A stretch of DNA of 64,000 bases from a virus: the IMG/VR virus record IMGVR_UViG_3300035670_000190, positions 1 through 64,000 of that record. One strand, written 5' to 3'. Under the pieces are notes generated by a model, which saw only the letters and a list, made by a program, of their open reading frames with translations, ran no database searches and was not told the origin of the DNA. This document shows positions 1-9,746 of this stretch, piece by piece (position 1 is the stretch's first letter; the number at the start of each line of letters is the position of its first letter). The position numbers were made by a program, and so were the translations under genes.

Positions 1-750
1 TCAACAGTGGATATTCCTGCTGCTCAGATCAATATGCAATCAGGTTCTGCGACAATGGCTTCGGGGACAGGACTATCAGGTGGTGGCAGCAGTGCCATTA
101 CAAGCGAAGCAACTGCAGCTGCTAATGCTGCAGCAAACACAGCTTCCTCTGGTGGCACTGGAGTTGCAGGAGCAATAGACGGTGTCCTCTCAGGTGTAAC
201 ATCAGCAGTCAGCGCAGTGACTGGTGCGGTGAGTGGAGCAGTCAGCGCAGTGACTGGTGCTGTAGCGGGAGCAGTTGGAGCAGTTACAGATGCTGTAGGT
301 AAAACGATTGATGGCATAACTGCCAGCGTATCAGGCGCTACCCAGGAATTGAAAGGTGAGCTTGATGGAGCGATTAAATCCTTGGATTCTAATTCTCCAT
401 TAGGTGAAATACAGGCTAAAGTGACTGAGCTTGAAACATCCATTAATAATAAACGTGGTGATATACTAAGTTTAGCTGGAACTGAAAAACAAAATATTCT
501 TGGTAAAATCGATCAAGTGATTGATAAATCTGCAGCTAAGAATATTGCGTTTGATGTCGACCAAGATATTAAAACTGAAATTGATAAATCTAAAAATATA
601 CCGCAAGAAGTAACTGTGACGGGCAAGAGAGTTTATCCTAGAACTGAAACTGTTACTACAACTAGCACCAGTGAATTGATCACTGCAGATCAAACTAATG
701 CATTACTGGCTATCGCTGCAGCAAATCGACGATCATCTAATACTGGTTAA
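1..750 (+). CDS. Ala/Gly-rich virion protein, C-terminal part (5' end outside window)
   Basis: The reading frame is open from base 1 (Ser-Thr before the first GTG at 7), so this is most likely the 3' part of a longer gene and the GTG is not a true start. The visible 249 codons have three zones: a Gly/Ser/Ala-rich linker, a low-complexity Ala/Val/Gly/Thr zone with repeated SAVTGAVSGAV units (about residues 55-105), and a more polar helical tail that ends shortly after a VTVTGKRVYP stretch. There is no recognisable catalytic motif. It sits directly upstream of the wedge genes, where T4-like marine phages often carry baseplate hub or gp5-type spike genes, so it could be the C-terminal end of a hub/spike protein. 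That is inference from position only. Confidence 0.5.
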   Translation, partial: STVDIPAAQINMQSGSATMASGTGLSGGGSSAITSEATAAANAAANTASSGGTGVAGAIDGVLSGVTSAVSAVTGAVSGAVSAVTGAVAGAVGAVTDAVGKTIDGITASVSGATQELKGELDGAIKSLDSNSPLGEIQAKVTELETSINNKRGDILSLAGTEKQNILGKIDQVIDKSAAKNIAFDVDQDIKTEIDKSKNIPQEVTVTGKRVYPRTETVTTTSTSELITADQTNALLAIAAANRRSSNTG

Positions 751-752
751 AA

Positions 753-1913
753 ATGACGGCTATTTCTATTCCATGTCCAGCAACGTTGTTGCCTACAAAA
801 GCAGACTTGGTGAATATCTTCACCGAACTTGCTTCTGTGCCTTCTAAAATAGAAGCTGAACTGGCAGCTGCTGAGGAAAGATTAGCATTTGATCCTAACA
901 TTTCAGATAGCGTGAAAGCTGAGTTAGAGCAGCAAATACTTAATTTTCGTCAAACTGCTGACGATATTCGCAAACGTATAGATCAGATTAAAGATGCATT
1001 GGGAAATTTTCCGATATCGGTGACTGACCCAGTCTACGTTGGAGTTAGCATTCCAGATTTAGAATGGGAACGTAGAATGACAGCTCTGACGCAAGAGTAT
1101 CATTTATATCTTCAGTCTAAAATGATGGAGATTATTAATGCAGTTCTACCCATTAGTTTTAGTATTCCTGTACTTGGATTGAGCATTGATGTTGTTAAAA
1201 TATTTTCTGATGCAGGATATCGCGCGGGACTGAAGGAACAAATTCAACAAAATGTCGATTCATTTCATAGCCTTATACCTGAACCCTATAAAAGCTATGC
1301 AGGAGAAAATGGTATAGACTCAGATGCCATAAAAGCTGAAATTACATGGTCATATATTATGGGGCAGCTCAAAAAAGGTGGTTTAAAGATTCTTTTTGAT
1401 GCGTTTGGAGGATTAATTAGTAAATTTAAAACCATTTGGGACGCATTAGGTTTGCCAGCTCTACCTGCGTTGACAGATTTAAATGTGAAGGGTTTGATTG
1501 AAGCTAAAATTGCTTCGCTAAGAGCGCAATTGAAAACAGCGCCTGATGATATTAAAAATGAGATTCGCCAAGCCATATTAGACGCCATCGATTCAATTTC
1601 AGTAGCAGGGTTCGGTATTGATCAGATTACAGGCGGTGATATAGAAACCTATGTCACAAGTTTGGAGCAAAAAATAGAACGAAAGCTGGAAGCATTGCGA
1701 GATTTCGGCGAAGATTGGCCAGAGTATCTCATTAGACAGTGGATGCAAAAGGTCACCGCATTCTTTAATGCCATCGGATTAAGTGCTTTGACACAATGGA
1801 TCACGTTCAATTTTTGTCAGTTCCTACAACTTATTGGAGTCCCAACTTCTATAGACATTGGATATGGCGTTTCTGTAGGATTGAATGAAAGCGTCGCTCT
1901 TGATGCAGCATAG
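753..1913 (+). CDS. Helical protein of unknown function upstream of gp25
   Basis: A 386-residue protein whose ATG lies two bases after the previous stop, indicating translational coupling. The N-terminal half is rich in charged helices (about residues 20-85, with EAELAAAEERLAF-type heptads), compatible with a coiled coil. A central hydrophobic stretch around residues 130-150 (VLPISFSIPVLGLSIDVV) could be a buried or membrane-active helix. Further amphipathic helices follow, and the C-terminus is hydrophobic and Ala/Val-rich. I do not recognise a family. The position between an Ala/Gly-rich protein and gp25 suggests a tail hub, baseplate or tape-measure-like accessory role, but the sequence does not prove it. 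A late promoter box follows its stop codon. Confidence 0.6.
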   Translation: MTAISIPCPATLLPTKADLVNIFTELASVPSKIEAELAAAEERLAFDPNISDSVKAELEQQILNFRQTADDIRKRIDQIKDALGNFPISVTDPVYVGVSIPDLEWERRMTALTQEYHLYLQSKMMEIINAVLPISFSIPVLGLSIDVVKIFSDAGYRAGLKEQIQQNVDSFHSLIPEPYKSYAGENGIDSDAIKAEITWSYIMGQLKKGGLKILFDAFGGLISKFKTIWDALGLPALPALTDLNVKGLIEAKIASLRAQLKTAPDDIKNEIRQAILDAIDSISVAGFGIDQITGGDIETYVTSLEQKIERKLEALRDFGEDWPEYLIRQWMQKVTAFFNAIGLSALTQWITFNFCQFLQLIGVPTSIDIGYGVSVGLNESVALDAA

Positions 1914-1921
1914 TATAAATA
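1914..1921 (+). promoter_or_regulatory. T4-type late promoter (TATAAATA) before gp25
   Basis: A perfect TATAAATA octamer, the T4 late -10 element read by the gp55-type sigma factor with gp33/gp45. It lies 30 bases before the gp25 ATG and immediately after the preceding stop codon. There is no -35 box, as expected for late promoters. It would start a baseplate wedge transcript. Confidence 0.7.
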
Positions 1922-1951
1922 AATTGGAAATCCTATAGGAAAACCGCTAAA

Positions 1952-2350
1952 ATGGCGATAGCACTTAATACAAGAACATATAAAGATATCGATTTGGATT
2001 TTCTTGCAAATCCGATCACGAAAGATGTTCTTAAGAAAACAAATGAAGAAGCCATCGCGGCGTCTATATCAAATTTGTTGCAGACCTCAAACTATGAAAG
2101 ACTGTTTAATCCTGACTTGGGGTGTAATCTAAAAAGATATTTGTTCGAGCCAGTGGATGATATTACAACGAATAATATTCGCGAAGAAATTACAAGAACA
2201 TTAGCCAACTTTGAACCGCGTATAGATTTATTGGATGTTCAGGTTGAGCCGTTTCCTGATGAAAATCTATACAATGTTGCGATTAAATTTTTTATTAAGA
2301 ATGATCCAGACCCAATCACTATTACCCTATTCCTAGAACGAGTAAGATAA
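1952..2350 (+). CDS. gp25: Baseplate wedge protein gp25 (GPW/gp25 family)
   Basis: A 132-residue protein, the same length as T4 gp25. The family signature is visible: an N-terminal segment with DLDFLANPITKDV, then a block around residues 45-75 with NYERLFNPDLGCNLKRYLFE, the core of the GPW/gp25 lysozyme-like fold. The C-terminus ends in a beta strand (ITITLFLERVR). In T4 this protein sits at the inner edge of the baseplate wedge with gp6 and gp53 and seeds sheath assembly; related subunits occur in type VI secretion baseplates. The gene is preceded by a late promoter box and is followed one base later by gp6, matching the usual gp25-gp6 order in marine T4-like phages. Confidence 0.95.
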   Translation: MAIALNTRTYKDIDLDFLANPITKDVLKKTNEEAIAASISNLLQTSNYERLFNPDLGCNLKRYLFEPVDDITTNNIREEITRTLANFEPRIDLLDVQVEPFPDENLYNVAIKFFIKNDPDPITITLFLERVR

Positions 2351-2351
2351 C

Positions 2352-4418
2352 ATGGCAAATATTGATGCAAAACTTAAAGTTGCCGAGTTGGATTTTGATA
2401 CTATCAAAACCAATCTGAAGAACTACCTCAAGTCTCAGTCAGAGTTTAGCGACTACAACTTTGAGGGTTCAGGCATGTCTGTTTTGCTAGACTTGCTTGC
2501 TTATAATACGCACTACATGGGATACTATTTGAATATGGTATCCAACGAAATGTTTATTGATACTGCACTCACTCGTGGTTCAGTTGTTTCTCATGCCAAA
2601 CTCTTGGGTTATACTCCAAGATCTCGCGTGGCTTCTAGAGCAGCATTGAATCTAACAATCGCGCCAGTCGCTGGAGATTCTAATTCTTCTATTATTATTC
2701 CTAGATTTACTCGATTTGTATCAGAAACAAAAGATGGTGTAAACTATATTTTCACAACACCAAGTTCAAGAATTGTCACTAAGAATGTTTCAACTGGATT
2801 ATTTGTCGCTCAAAACGTTGAAATTAAAGAGGGACAGCCAGTCACATTTACGTTCACCTACAACTCTCAAACCAATCCTCGTCAAGTTTTTGAACTTCCT
2901 GATATTGGAATTGATACTTCAACTATTGAGGTTGTTGTACAAAATTCTGATCAAAACGCAAATCAAGAAACTTACATTCTAGCGCAAGACGCCACAGATG
3001 TCGATCCAGATGCTTTAGTGTATTATCTTGATGAAAATAAAAATGGAAGATATCAGATTTATTTCGGGGACGGAATAATCGGGAAGAAAATTACTGAAGG
3101 AAACATTGTTATTGTTTCGTATCTCGTTACTACAGGACAAAATGCAAATAATCTTAAAGATTTTAGATTGCTCGATAACATTTTAACTGGAGCAACCACA
3201 ACTATTTCTCTAGTTGCTGAATCATCATCTGGTGCGCCAGAAGAAACTATTGATCAAATCCGATTTACTGCGCCTAAGTCATTTATCGCTCAAAATAGAG
3301 CTGTAACTAAAAACGACTACATCGCATTGATTAATCGCGATTATCCATACTTCGAAGCAGTAAATGTTTGGGGTGGCGAGGAAAATGATCCACCTGTCTA
3401 TGGAAAAGTATTTTTTACTGCAAAACCATTAGGTGGATATGAAATTACGGAAACTGAAATTGAATTCGTGAAAAATTCAGTTTTGAAGCCATTTTCAGTT
3501 TTAACCGTTGCTCCAGAATATGTTGCTGCAGATTACAATTATTTGAATTTGGTGGTTGATGTCAATTATAATCCAACAAAAACAAACAGAACAGGCGAAG
3601 AAGTTCGTGCTCTAGTTATAAACTCTATTAGAAATTTTGCAAATACAAACCTTGACACTTTTAATAATAGCTTCAAAGTTTCTCGTTTGTCTAGAGCAAT
3701 TGATGATGCTGAAAATTCTATCACGAATAATGATATTAAAGTTTTCTTAGAAAAGCGATTTACTGTCGATACAACAAGAACCACAGACTATATTTTAAAT
3801 TTCGATACAGAGTTGAAACAAGGGACTACGACTGAAAGAATTGTTTCTTCTCCTTCATTTGGATATTTTGATAGTACAGGCGTTGAAAGAAATTGCTTTA
3901 TTGAAGAAGTTTTACAATCATTCACAGGTGTTGAAGAAATTCAGGTATTGACTGGAGGTAGTGGTTATACTACAACTCCAACAGTGGTCATTGAAGGCGA
4001 CGGTCAGGGTGCAACAGCTAGAGCGATAATTGTAAATGGAGCGATTCGCAGTGTTGAAATTGTAAATGAGGGTTCTGGGTATACATCAGCTACAGCAAGA
4101 ATACTTGGCGGTGGCGGATCAGGGGCGACATTGAGAGCAAATCTACAAGGTCGAACAGGAAAACTTCGAATCTATTATTTCGATACAAATAATATTAAGA
4201 AAACAATTACAAACGATGCAGGCACGATAGATTATCAAGTCGGTAAAATTGTTTTGGAAAATTTTTCACCAATATCTGTATCAGATCCCTTTGAAACTAT
4301 GATAATTAAAGCAATTCCAGTATCGAAAGTTTTCAGTTCTGAGAAAAATAGAATTTTAACTTTAGATCAATCAGACCCAACTTCTATAACCACTACAATT
4401 AATGCTGTAATTGAATAA
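2352..4418 (+). CDS. gp6: Baseplate wedge protein gp6 (baseplate J-like)
   Basis: A 688-residue protein (T4 gp6 is 660). The N-terminus has the conserved gp6 pattern: LDFDTIKTNLKNYLK, a YNFEGSGMSVLLDLLAYNT block and NEMFIDTALTRGSVVSHAK (residues 14-85). The middle (about 190-430) corresponds to the baseplate J-like core that in T4 forms the wedge ring and clamps gp7 and gp25. Residues about 529-600 hold a glycine-rich beta module, GGSGYTTTPTVVIEGDGQ, repeated as GSGYTSATARILGGGGSG; related modules recur in gp7, gp8 and the 14055-17222 protein here. The start is one base after the gp25 stop. The stop is followed by the gp7 ATG with a one-base gap. Confidence 0.95.
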   Translation: MANIDAKLKVAELDFDTIKTNLKNYLKSQSEFSDYNFEGSGMSVLLDLLAYNTHYMGYYLNMVSNEMFIDTALTRGSVVSHAKLLGYTPRSRVASRAALNLTIAPVAGDSNSSIIIPRFTRFVSETKDGVNYIFTTPSSRIVTKNVSTGLFVAQNVEIKEGQPVTFTFTYNSQTNPRQVFELPDIGIDTSTIEVVVQNSDQNANQETYILAQDATDVDPDALVYYLDENKNGRYQIYFGDGIIGKKITEGNIVIVSYLVTTGQNANNLKDFRLLDNILTGATTTISLVAESSSGAPEETIDQIRFTAPKSFIAQNRAVTKNDYIALINRDYPYFEAVNVWGGEENDPPVYGKVFFTAKPLGGYEITETEIEFVKNSVLKPFSVLTVAPEYVAADYNYLNLVVDVNYNPTKTNRTGEEVRALVINSIRNFANTNLDTFNNSFKVSRLSRAIDDAENSITNNDIKVFLEKRFTVDTTRTTDYILNFDTELKQGTTTERIVSSPSFGYFDSTGVERNCFIEEVLQSFTGVEEIQVLTGGSGYTTTPTVVIEGDGQGATARAIIVNGAIRSVEIVNEGSGYTSATARILGGGGSGATLRANLQGRTGKLRIYYFDTNNIKKTITNDAGTIDYQVGKIVLENFSPISVSDPFETMIIKAIPVSKVFSSEKNRILTLDQSDPTSITTTINAVIE

Positions 4419-4419
4419 T

Positions 4420-7400
4420 ATGGCTGCAACAGAAAAAACTATTTCAGCTCTAATAGGCTCACAATTGCCTGACTTCGTCAAGGCAAATCATCCTCAATTT
4501 CAGCGTTTTATTGAGTTATACTATCAATGGTTAGAGCAAAATAATCCAGAGGGAATTTCCAGCAGTGCTGGAAATACAGTTTATCAGGCTGCTGAAATAG
4601 CAGATTATAGAGATATTGATTCTACTCCTGATGATTTTGTTCGCTATTTCAAACAAGAACTTCTACCTTATTTCCCAGAAAACACTTCTCTTGATATCAA
4701 GAAAATACTAAAAAGCGCCAGAGAATTTTATTCTCAAAAAGGTAGTGAAGAATCTATCAAGTGGCTATTTAAAGCATTATTCAATGAAGATATTGAAATC
4801 AATTACCCAAAAGAACAAATTCTGATTGCTTCTGATGGTAAATGGAAACTTCCAAGAGCATTTCGTATTACAGTTGGTGAAACCAATAAAAACTTAGATG
4901 TCAATCTTCTTGAAAAACGCCTTGTCACTGGTAACGTATCTGGTGCAACATGCGTTATTGAAACTGCGAACAGAACAATTGATCCAACAAATGGAATCGA
5001 AGTAATTGAGATTTATATCTCGAATATTAGAAAATTGTTTGAAAATGGTGAATATATTACTGTCAATTACATTGATCAAAATGGTGTAGAACAAACTTTC
5101 TCTGAGAAAATTATCGGCACCATTTCAAATGTTCGTATTGATTCTAGCATTAGAACAGATCCAAGACAACGTCGAAGAGGATTGTTGTATAACGTAGGCG
5201 ATCCAGTGGTCATTACTGGTGGATTGGCTACAACTGCAGAAGCAAACGATGCAGTAGCAATAGTTGGAAATGTAAGTGTTGGTTCTATTGAATCTGTTGC
5301 CACAACATTTCCAGGATATGGATATAGAATTTATTCAAATACTGAGACTATAGCACTTCGCTCGACTGCTGATGATCCAAATTCTAATGCTAACACAGAT
5401 CTTCGTGTTATTGCTATTAATGTAACTGCTTGCACAACAAATAGTCAACAAAACTTTTTAGAAGCAATAACTTATGATAAAACTGTTATTGATTATTTGA
5501 GCGATACAGTTATTGGTATAGCAAATTTAGCAGCGTTCACTGTGAATAATAGAAACGCTGTAATCAATGTCACTGAAAATGATGAAGATGATCCATACAA
5601 TAATTATGAAGAAGTTTGGGCTAATGGAAATAATTTTACAGATGCCCTCTTTACTGCAAAAATCGCAACTCCAAATAATGCAATTTTCGGTGTTGGGGGT
5701 ATAAGTGCAAATACTGGGGATCTATTAGTATACGATATTAAGGGTTCAAATAGCGCGTTGATTTCAACTAGCGATTTGCCTATTATTTTAAATGGCGCTC
5801 AAATTAACACAAAAAACACAGCCAAGTCTTTTGTCTATAACTCTATATCCACATATTTTGTTCCTGCAAATTTAAATTCTCAAATTCAACAGTGTCTTGA
5901 TTTTGAAACTGTGAATACTGGTGGTATTGCACTCATCGCGGTGGAAGATGGCGGATTTGGATTTAGATCTGCACCTGCTCTTCAAATCACATCTCATTAT
6001 GATAGTCATATTTCTGAGAGCTATGATTATGAAACTGAGACTGTTAATAAAAGAGCCTATTGGCAAACATTTAGAGACTTGGGCAGAATAGCTCACGTTT
6101 GGATCAACAATGGCGGCACTGGATATGCCAATGGCGACACGATTACATTTGAAGGTCGAGGATATGGTGGTAACGCTTTTGTAAATGTGAACACGACAGG
6201 CACAATCACTTCTGTAACACTCACAGATCGAGGCGAAGGGCATTTAATTCGTCCAACGGCTAACATTTCAACATCAGGTGGATCTGGCGCAGTTCTTACA
6301 GCATATTTGTTCGGTGATGGCGTTGAGAATACTGTTGGAACAAACGCTATTGGTAGAATACGAGATCTCCGCTTGGTTTATCGCGGATTTGACTATGTAG
6401 CAACTCCAAACGTAAACATGAAGATAGTTGATACGATTATCAATCCTATTTCTGAGCTAGATTCTTTTGTTGAAGGTGAGTACATCTATCAAGGACCAAG
6501 TTTAGCTAATTCAACTTTCAGAGCCAACGTTAAGCAATATATTCGAACAACTGGGTTGCTTCGATTATTTAATTATTCAGGAAGTATCGACAGTACTGTT
6601 GACCTAGTAACACAAAATAATGTTTATGCTAATGTGAATACTGCAGCTAACGTTCCTGCACCTTTACAATATCCATCTACCGTTATTGCAACAGGTCTCC
6701 CAAATCCAATGTATTATGGAGATGGCAGAGCAAAAGCTGTCGCACTTTTTGCAAATGGATTGATCGAATTTAATGGATTCTATTTAAATACTGATGGATT
6801 CCCAAGCTCTGATAAGAAACTTCAAGACGATAGATTATATCAAAATTTCTCATATATCGTTCAATCAGAAAAGAATCTTGTCGACTTCGAAACGCCACTA
6901 AAAAATATTGTACATCCAAGTGGAATGTTGGTTGTCTCAAAAACTATTTTGAAACAAGAATATAATGAGCTTGCAAATTCAAGTTCGAACGTTGATATCA
7001 TAAGAGCAATTAATTTAACCTCTTTAAACACAGCATTAATAACAGTTTCAGACCCGACCTCAAATGTTGTGACGGGTTCTGACACCAACTTCCTAGCTCC
7101 AGATACTTTGGTTGAACCTGGAGATCTGTTTATTATTAGCGACTTAACAAATCCACTTCGCTCTATCTCTAAAATTGTTTCTGCAGTAAGTAGTAATACA
7201 GAACTAGAAGTTTTTGGAGACTTCATCTATCCAGGTCAGGGTAAAATAACACTTCAAAGCGGAAATACTTCTGGAATAGTCGTTGGAAATACAAATACTA
7301 TCTCTGATTTTATACAAACTGGAGATAAAATTAGAGTAAATGTACCAAATGTAACAATTACGGGAACTGTGAATGTAAGTGGAACGAGCGTGGAAGGCAA

Positions 7401-7725
7401 TACTACTGGCTCTAATACAACATATTTCCTTGGAAACGTTATTGTTGGAAGTGAGATCACTGTAAACGGAGAATCTAGACTCGTGACTGTTGTTACAGAT
7501 GATAATAATCTCACTGTAAATACGTCATTCACAAACGACGCGGAAGATAAATATCTTGTTGCGAATAGTATTCTAACGAAAGAAATAGATGCAATTTCTG
7601 GAAATGTTGTAACGATGAACACAGCGATTTATAATACAAATTTAACAAATGTTGTTTACCTAGTTGTTCCTGATTATTCATCAACTAGCTACCCATTCAA
7701 GATTATTTCGCTCAATTCGTACTGA
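4420..7725 (+). CDS. gp7: Baseplate wedge protein gp7
   Basis: A 1101-residue protein, close to T4 gp7 (1032). I chose the ATG at 4420, one base after the gp6 stop, over an in-frame TTG at 4411. The N-terminal 150 residues (PDFVKANHPQFQRFIELYYQ, then FYSQKGSEESIKWLFKALFN) are the typical start of gp7-type wedge proteins in marine T4-like phages. In T4, gp7 wraps around the wedge and links gp6, gp8 and gp10. Further on are a glycine-rich beta module (about 558-630), an EYIYQGPSLANSTF module (about 683-723) and two or more GTVNVSG-type beta modules (about 864-1050). All of these have relatives in other genes of this window. Identity is supported mainly by the N-terminus, size and gene order. 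Confidence 0.85.
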   Translation: MAATEKTISALIGSQLPDFVKANHPQFQRFIELYYQWLEQNNPEGISSSAGNTVYQAAEIADYRDIDSTPDDFVRYFKQELLPYFPENTSLDIKKILKSAREFYSQKGSEESIKWLFKALFNEDIEINYPKEQILIASDGKWKLPRAFRITVGETNKNLDVNLLEKRLVTGNVSGATCVIETANRTIDPTNGIEVIEIYISNIRKLFENGEYITVNYIDQNGVEQTFSEKIIGTISNVRIDSSIRTDPRQRRRGLLYNVGDPVVITGGLATTAEANDAVAIVGNVSVGSIESVATTFPGYGYRIYSNTETIALRSTADDPNSNANTDLRVIAINVTACTTNSQQNFLEAITYDKTVIDYLSDTVIGIANLAAFTVNNRNAVINVTENDEDDPYNNYEEVWANGNNFTDALFTAKIATPNNAIFGVGGISANTGDLLVYDIKGSNSALISTSDLPIILNGAQINTKNTAKSFVYNSISTYFVPANLNSQIQQCLDFETVNTGGIALIAVEDGGFGFRSAPALQITSHYDSHISESYDYETETVNKRAYWQTFRDLGRIAHVWINNGGTGYANGDTITFEGRGYGGNAFVNVNTTGTITSVTLTDRGEGHLIRPTANISTSGGSGAVLTAYLFGDGVENTVGTNAIGRIRDLRLVYRGFDYVATPNVNMKIVDTIINPISELDSFVEGEYIYQGPSLANSTFRANVKQYIRTTGLLRLFNYSGSIDSTVDLVTQNNVYANVNTAANVPAPLQYPSTVIATGLPNPMYYGDGRAKAVALFANGLIEFNGFYLNTDGFPSSDKKLQDDRLYQNFSYIVQSEKNLVDFETPLKNIVHPSGMLVVSKTILKQEYNELANSSSNVDIIRAINLTSLNTALITVSDPTSNVVTGSDTNFLAPDTLVEPGDLFIISDLTNPLRSISKIVSAVSSNTELEVFGDFIYPGQGKITLQSGNTSGIVVGNTNTISDFIQTGDKIRVNVPNVTITGTVNVSGTSVEGNTTGSNTTYFLGNVIVGSEITVNGESRLVTVVTDDNNLTVNTSFTNDAEDKYLVANSILTKEIDAISGNVVTMNTAIYNTNLTNVVYLVVPDYSSTSYPFKIISLNSY

Positions 7726-7732
7726 GGAATAC

Positions 7733-9736
7733 ATGAAATCTAAACTTACACCACTCTTTTCTAAGTTCATCGCCGATGACATAAAAGATCATTTTTCAAA
7801 TGACGCTAATGTTTTCGTAGGAATTGGAAGATCTTTAAGTTTCGGTTCTTCATCTGAAAATGTGGAATCGGTATCGTTCACAACAAATAAAATAAATGAA
7901 CTTTACAGAAATTTAATTTCTCTTAAAAAGATTCAAGCAGCTGATATGCAAACGGTAGTGGCTCGTAGAGATTGGGCTGAAAATGTTGCATATGATCCAT
8001 ATGAAGACGATGTTGATCTGTACTCGTTTGAAGACTTTGTAGGAATTGGAACAGCAAACTCCAACGCCAATACAATTATTAGTGGCACTGTAAACATAGC
8101 TGCATCAAACATCGTTACTGGAAATGGAACGGTATTCGAACAATTCGTGTTCGCAGGAGATCAAATTCTTGTAAATTCGGCTATCAAAACAGTTGTCTCA
8201 GTTCCAAGTAATACCATAATTGTGGTTAATAGCTCATTTGCGAATACAAATACAGATGGAAGGCTTACTCTTTTAAGTAATAGTAGAGTTATTGTTTCAA
8301 ATACTGTCAATTTTATTGGAAACGTCTCTATAGGAAATACTATTGTTATTGGTGAGGACACTAGAGAAGTTATTGCAGTACGAAGCAATAAGGTAATCGC
8401 AGTAAATGCAAACTTGACTTATTCTAATTCAAATACTGAAATATTTCGCAGAGATAATACTTATCCTCTATATGCGAATAATTTTTATGTTAGAAATACT
8501 CGAGATCAAGTTTTTAAATGTCTCTTCAATAACAGTAAAGCTAACTCTACCGTGGAACCAACGATTGACATCGATGGTCAACTACCTGAAAATCCATTTA
8601 TCTTAACCTCTGATGGTTATAAATGGAAATATCTCTATACTATTGCTCCTGGCTTGAAGCAAAAATTCTTTACAAACAAATGGATGCCAGTTTCCAATGA
8701 AGCATCTGTTGTTGCTGCAACATCAGAAGGTAGAATTGATATTATCAATACTCTATGGGGCGGCTCTGGACATCTAGGCGGTGGAAGCTCAAATACTGCA
8801 AGAATTTTAAGTGTAACAAATACCGACGGAGCTAATGCTAATCTTTCATGTAAGGTTTCTAATGGAGTGATAACAGAAGTTACCATCTTAAATGGTGGGA
8901 ATAATTACACAACTGGTGTAGTCACTGTAACTGATACAACAAAACTTGGTAATACTACTCTGACAGGAACAGTTAATGTTTCTGGAACTGTTGTGAGTGG
9001 AAACCTATCAAACACCACTTACTTTAATGGAAACGTTTTTGTAAATGATATAATTACTATAAACGGCGAATCTAGAAATGTTGTAAGTGTTCTGAGCAAT
9101 ACCTCTCTAAGCGTTAATACTGCATTTACATATTCAACAAATACAGCTATTGCAACTATTCAACGCTCTAACGCGATTTTCGACATAGAATTTTCACCTC
9201 AGGGCGGTCATGGATTTTTCCCTGCAAGAGAACTGGGCGCTAGAAGTTTGATGGTTTCAGTTGAGTTGGATGGAGATGAAAATACAACACTTCCGACTTC
9301 AGATGTGATCAATACTTTCGATTTCAATCAAATAAGCATTATCGATGACCCTTTGATCGCAAATTCAGCGTGGATAGCAAATAATACAAATTATAGAGTT
9401 TCAACACGTGTTTTGGTAAGTGATCCAGGTATTTCAAATTACATAAATGATGAAACTGTGTTTATCGGATCTTCTCTATCAACTGCAACAATGGTCGCTA
9501 ATGTATCGCATTGGAGTGCATCTGATAATTATTTGTATATAAATAATATCACTGGAACATTTTCAGCTGCCGAATTAATAAGAGGGCAAACTTCTGGAAC
9601 TGTAGCCACCGTTTTATCAATCTCTAATTCTGAAATTAAACTCTATAGCGGCGAAGTTGTTTATGTTGAAAATAGACAAAATGTTGTTAGAGATGAAGAT
9701 CAAATTGAACAATTAAAAATAGTCTTGACATTCTAG
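7733..9736 (+). CDS. gp8: Baseplate wedge protein gp8, enlarged
   Basis: A 667-residue protein. The ATG at 7733 follows a GAGGA ribosome site; an in-frame ATG at 7664 would lie inside gp7 and is less likely. gp8 signatures are VRNTRDQVFKCLFNN (about residue 252), LTSDGYKWKYLYTI (about 292) and KQKFFTNKWMPV. T4 gp8 is about 334 residues, so this version is doubled. The excess is accounted for by beta modules: GTVNIAAS/GTVNVSG-type units near residues 115-180, 185-238 and 406-473, a glycine-rich segment near 345-400, and an ETVFIGSSLSTATMVANV module near 570-635. In T4, gp8 dimers sit on the wedge near gp7 and gp10. The insertions would enlarge the outer baseplate surface. Confidence 0.88.
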   Translation: MKSKLTPLFSKFIADDIKDHFSNDANVFVGIGRSLSFGSSSENVESVSFTTNKINELYRNLISLKKIQAADMQTVVARRDWAENVAYDPYEDDVDLYSFEDFVGIGTANSNANTIISGTVNIAASNIVTGNGTVFEQFVFAGDQILVNSAIKTVVSVPSNTIIVVNSSFANTNTDGRLTLLSNSRVIVSNTVNFIGNVSIGNTIVIGEDTREVIAVRSNKVIAVNANLTYSNSNTEIFRRDNTYPLYANNFYVRNTRDQVFKCLFNNSKANSTVEPTIDIDGQLPENPFILTSDGYKWKYLYTIAPGLKQKFFTNKWMPVSNEASVVAATSEGRIDIINTLWGGSGHLGGGSSNTARILSVTNTDGANANLSCKVSNGVITEVTILNGGNNYTTGVVTVTDTTKLGNTTLTGTVNVSGTVVSGNLSNTTYFNGNVFVNDIITINGESRNVVSVLSNTSLSVNTAFTYSTNTAIATIQRSNAIFDIEFSPQGGHGFFPARELGARSLMVSVELDGDENTTLPTSDVINTFDFNQISIIDDPLIANSAWIANNTNYRVSTRVLVSDPGISNYINDETVFIGSSLSTATMVANVSHWSASDNYLYINNITGTFSAAELIRGQTSGTVATVLSISNSEIKLYSGEVVYVENRQNVVRDEDQIEQLKIVLTF

Positions 9737-9746
9737 GTAAAGAAAT

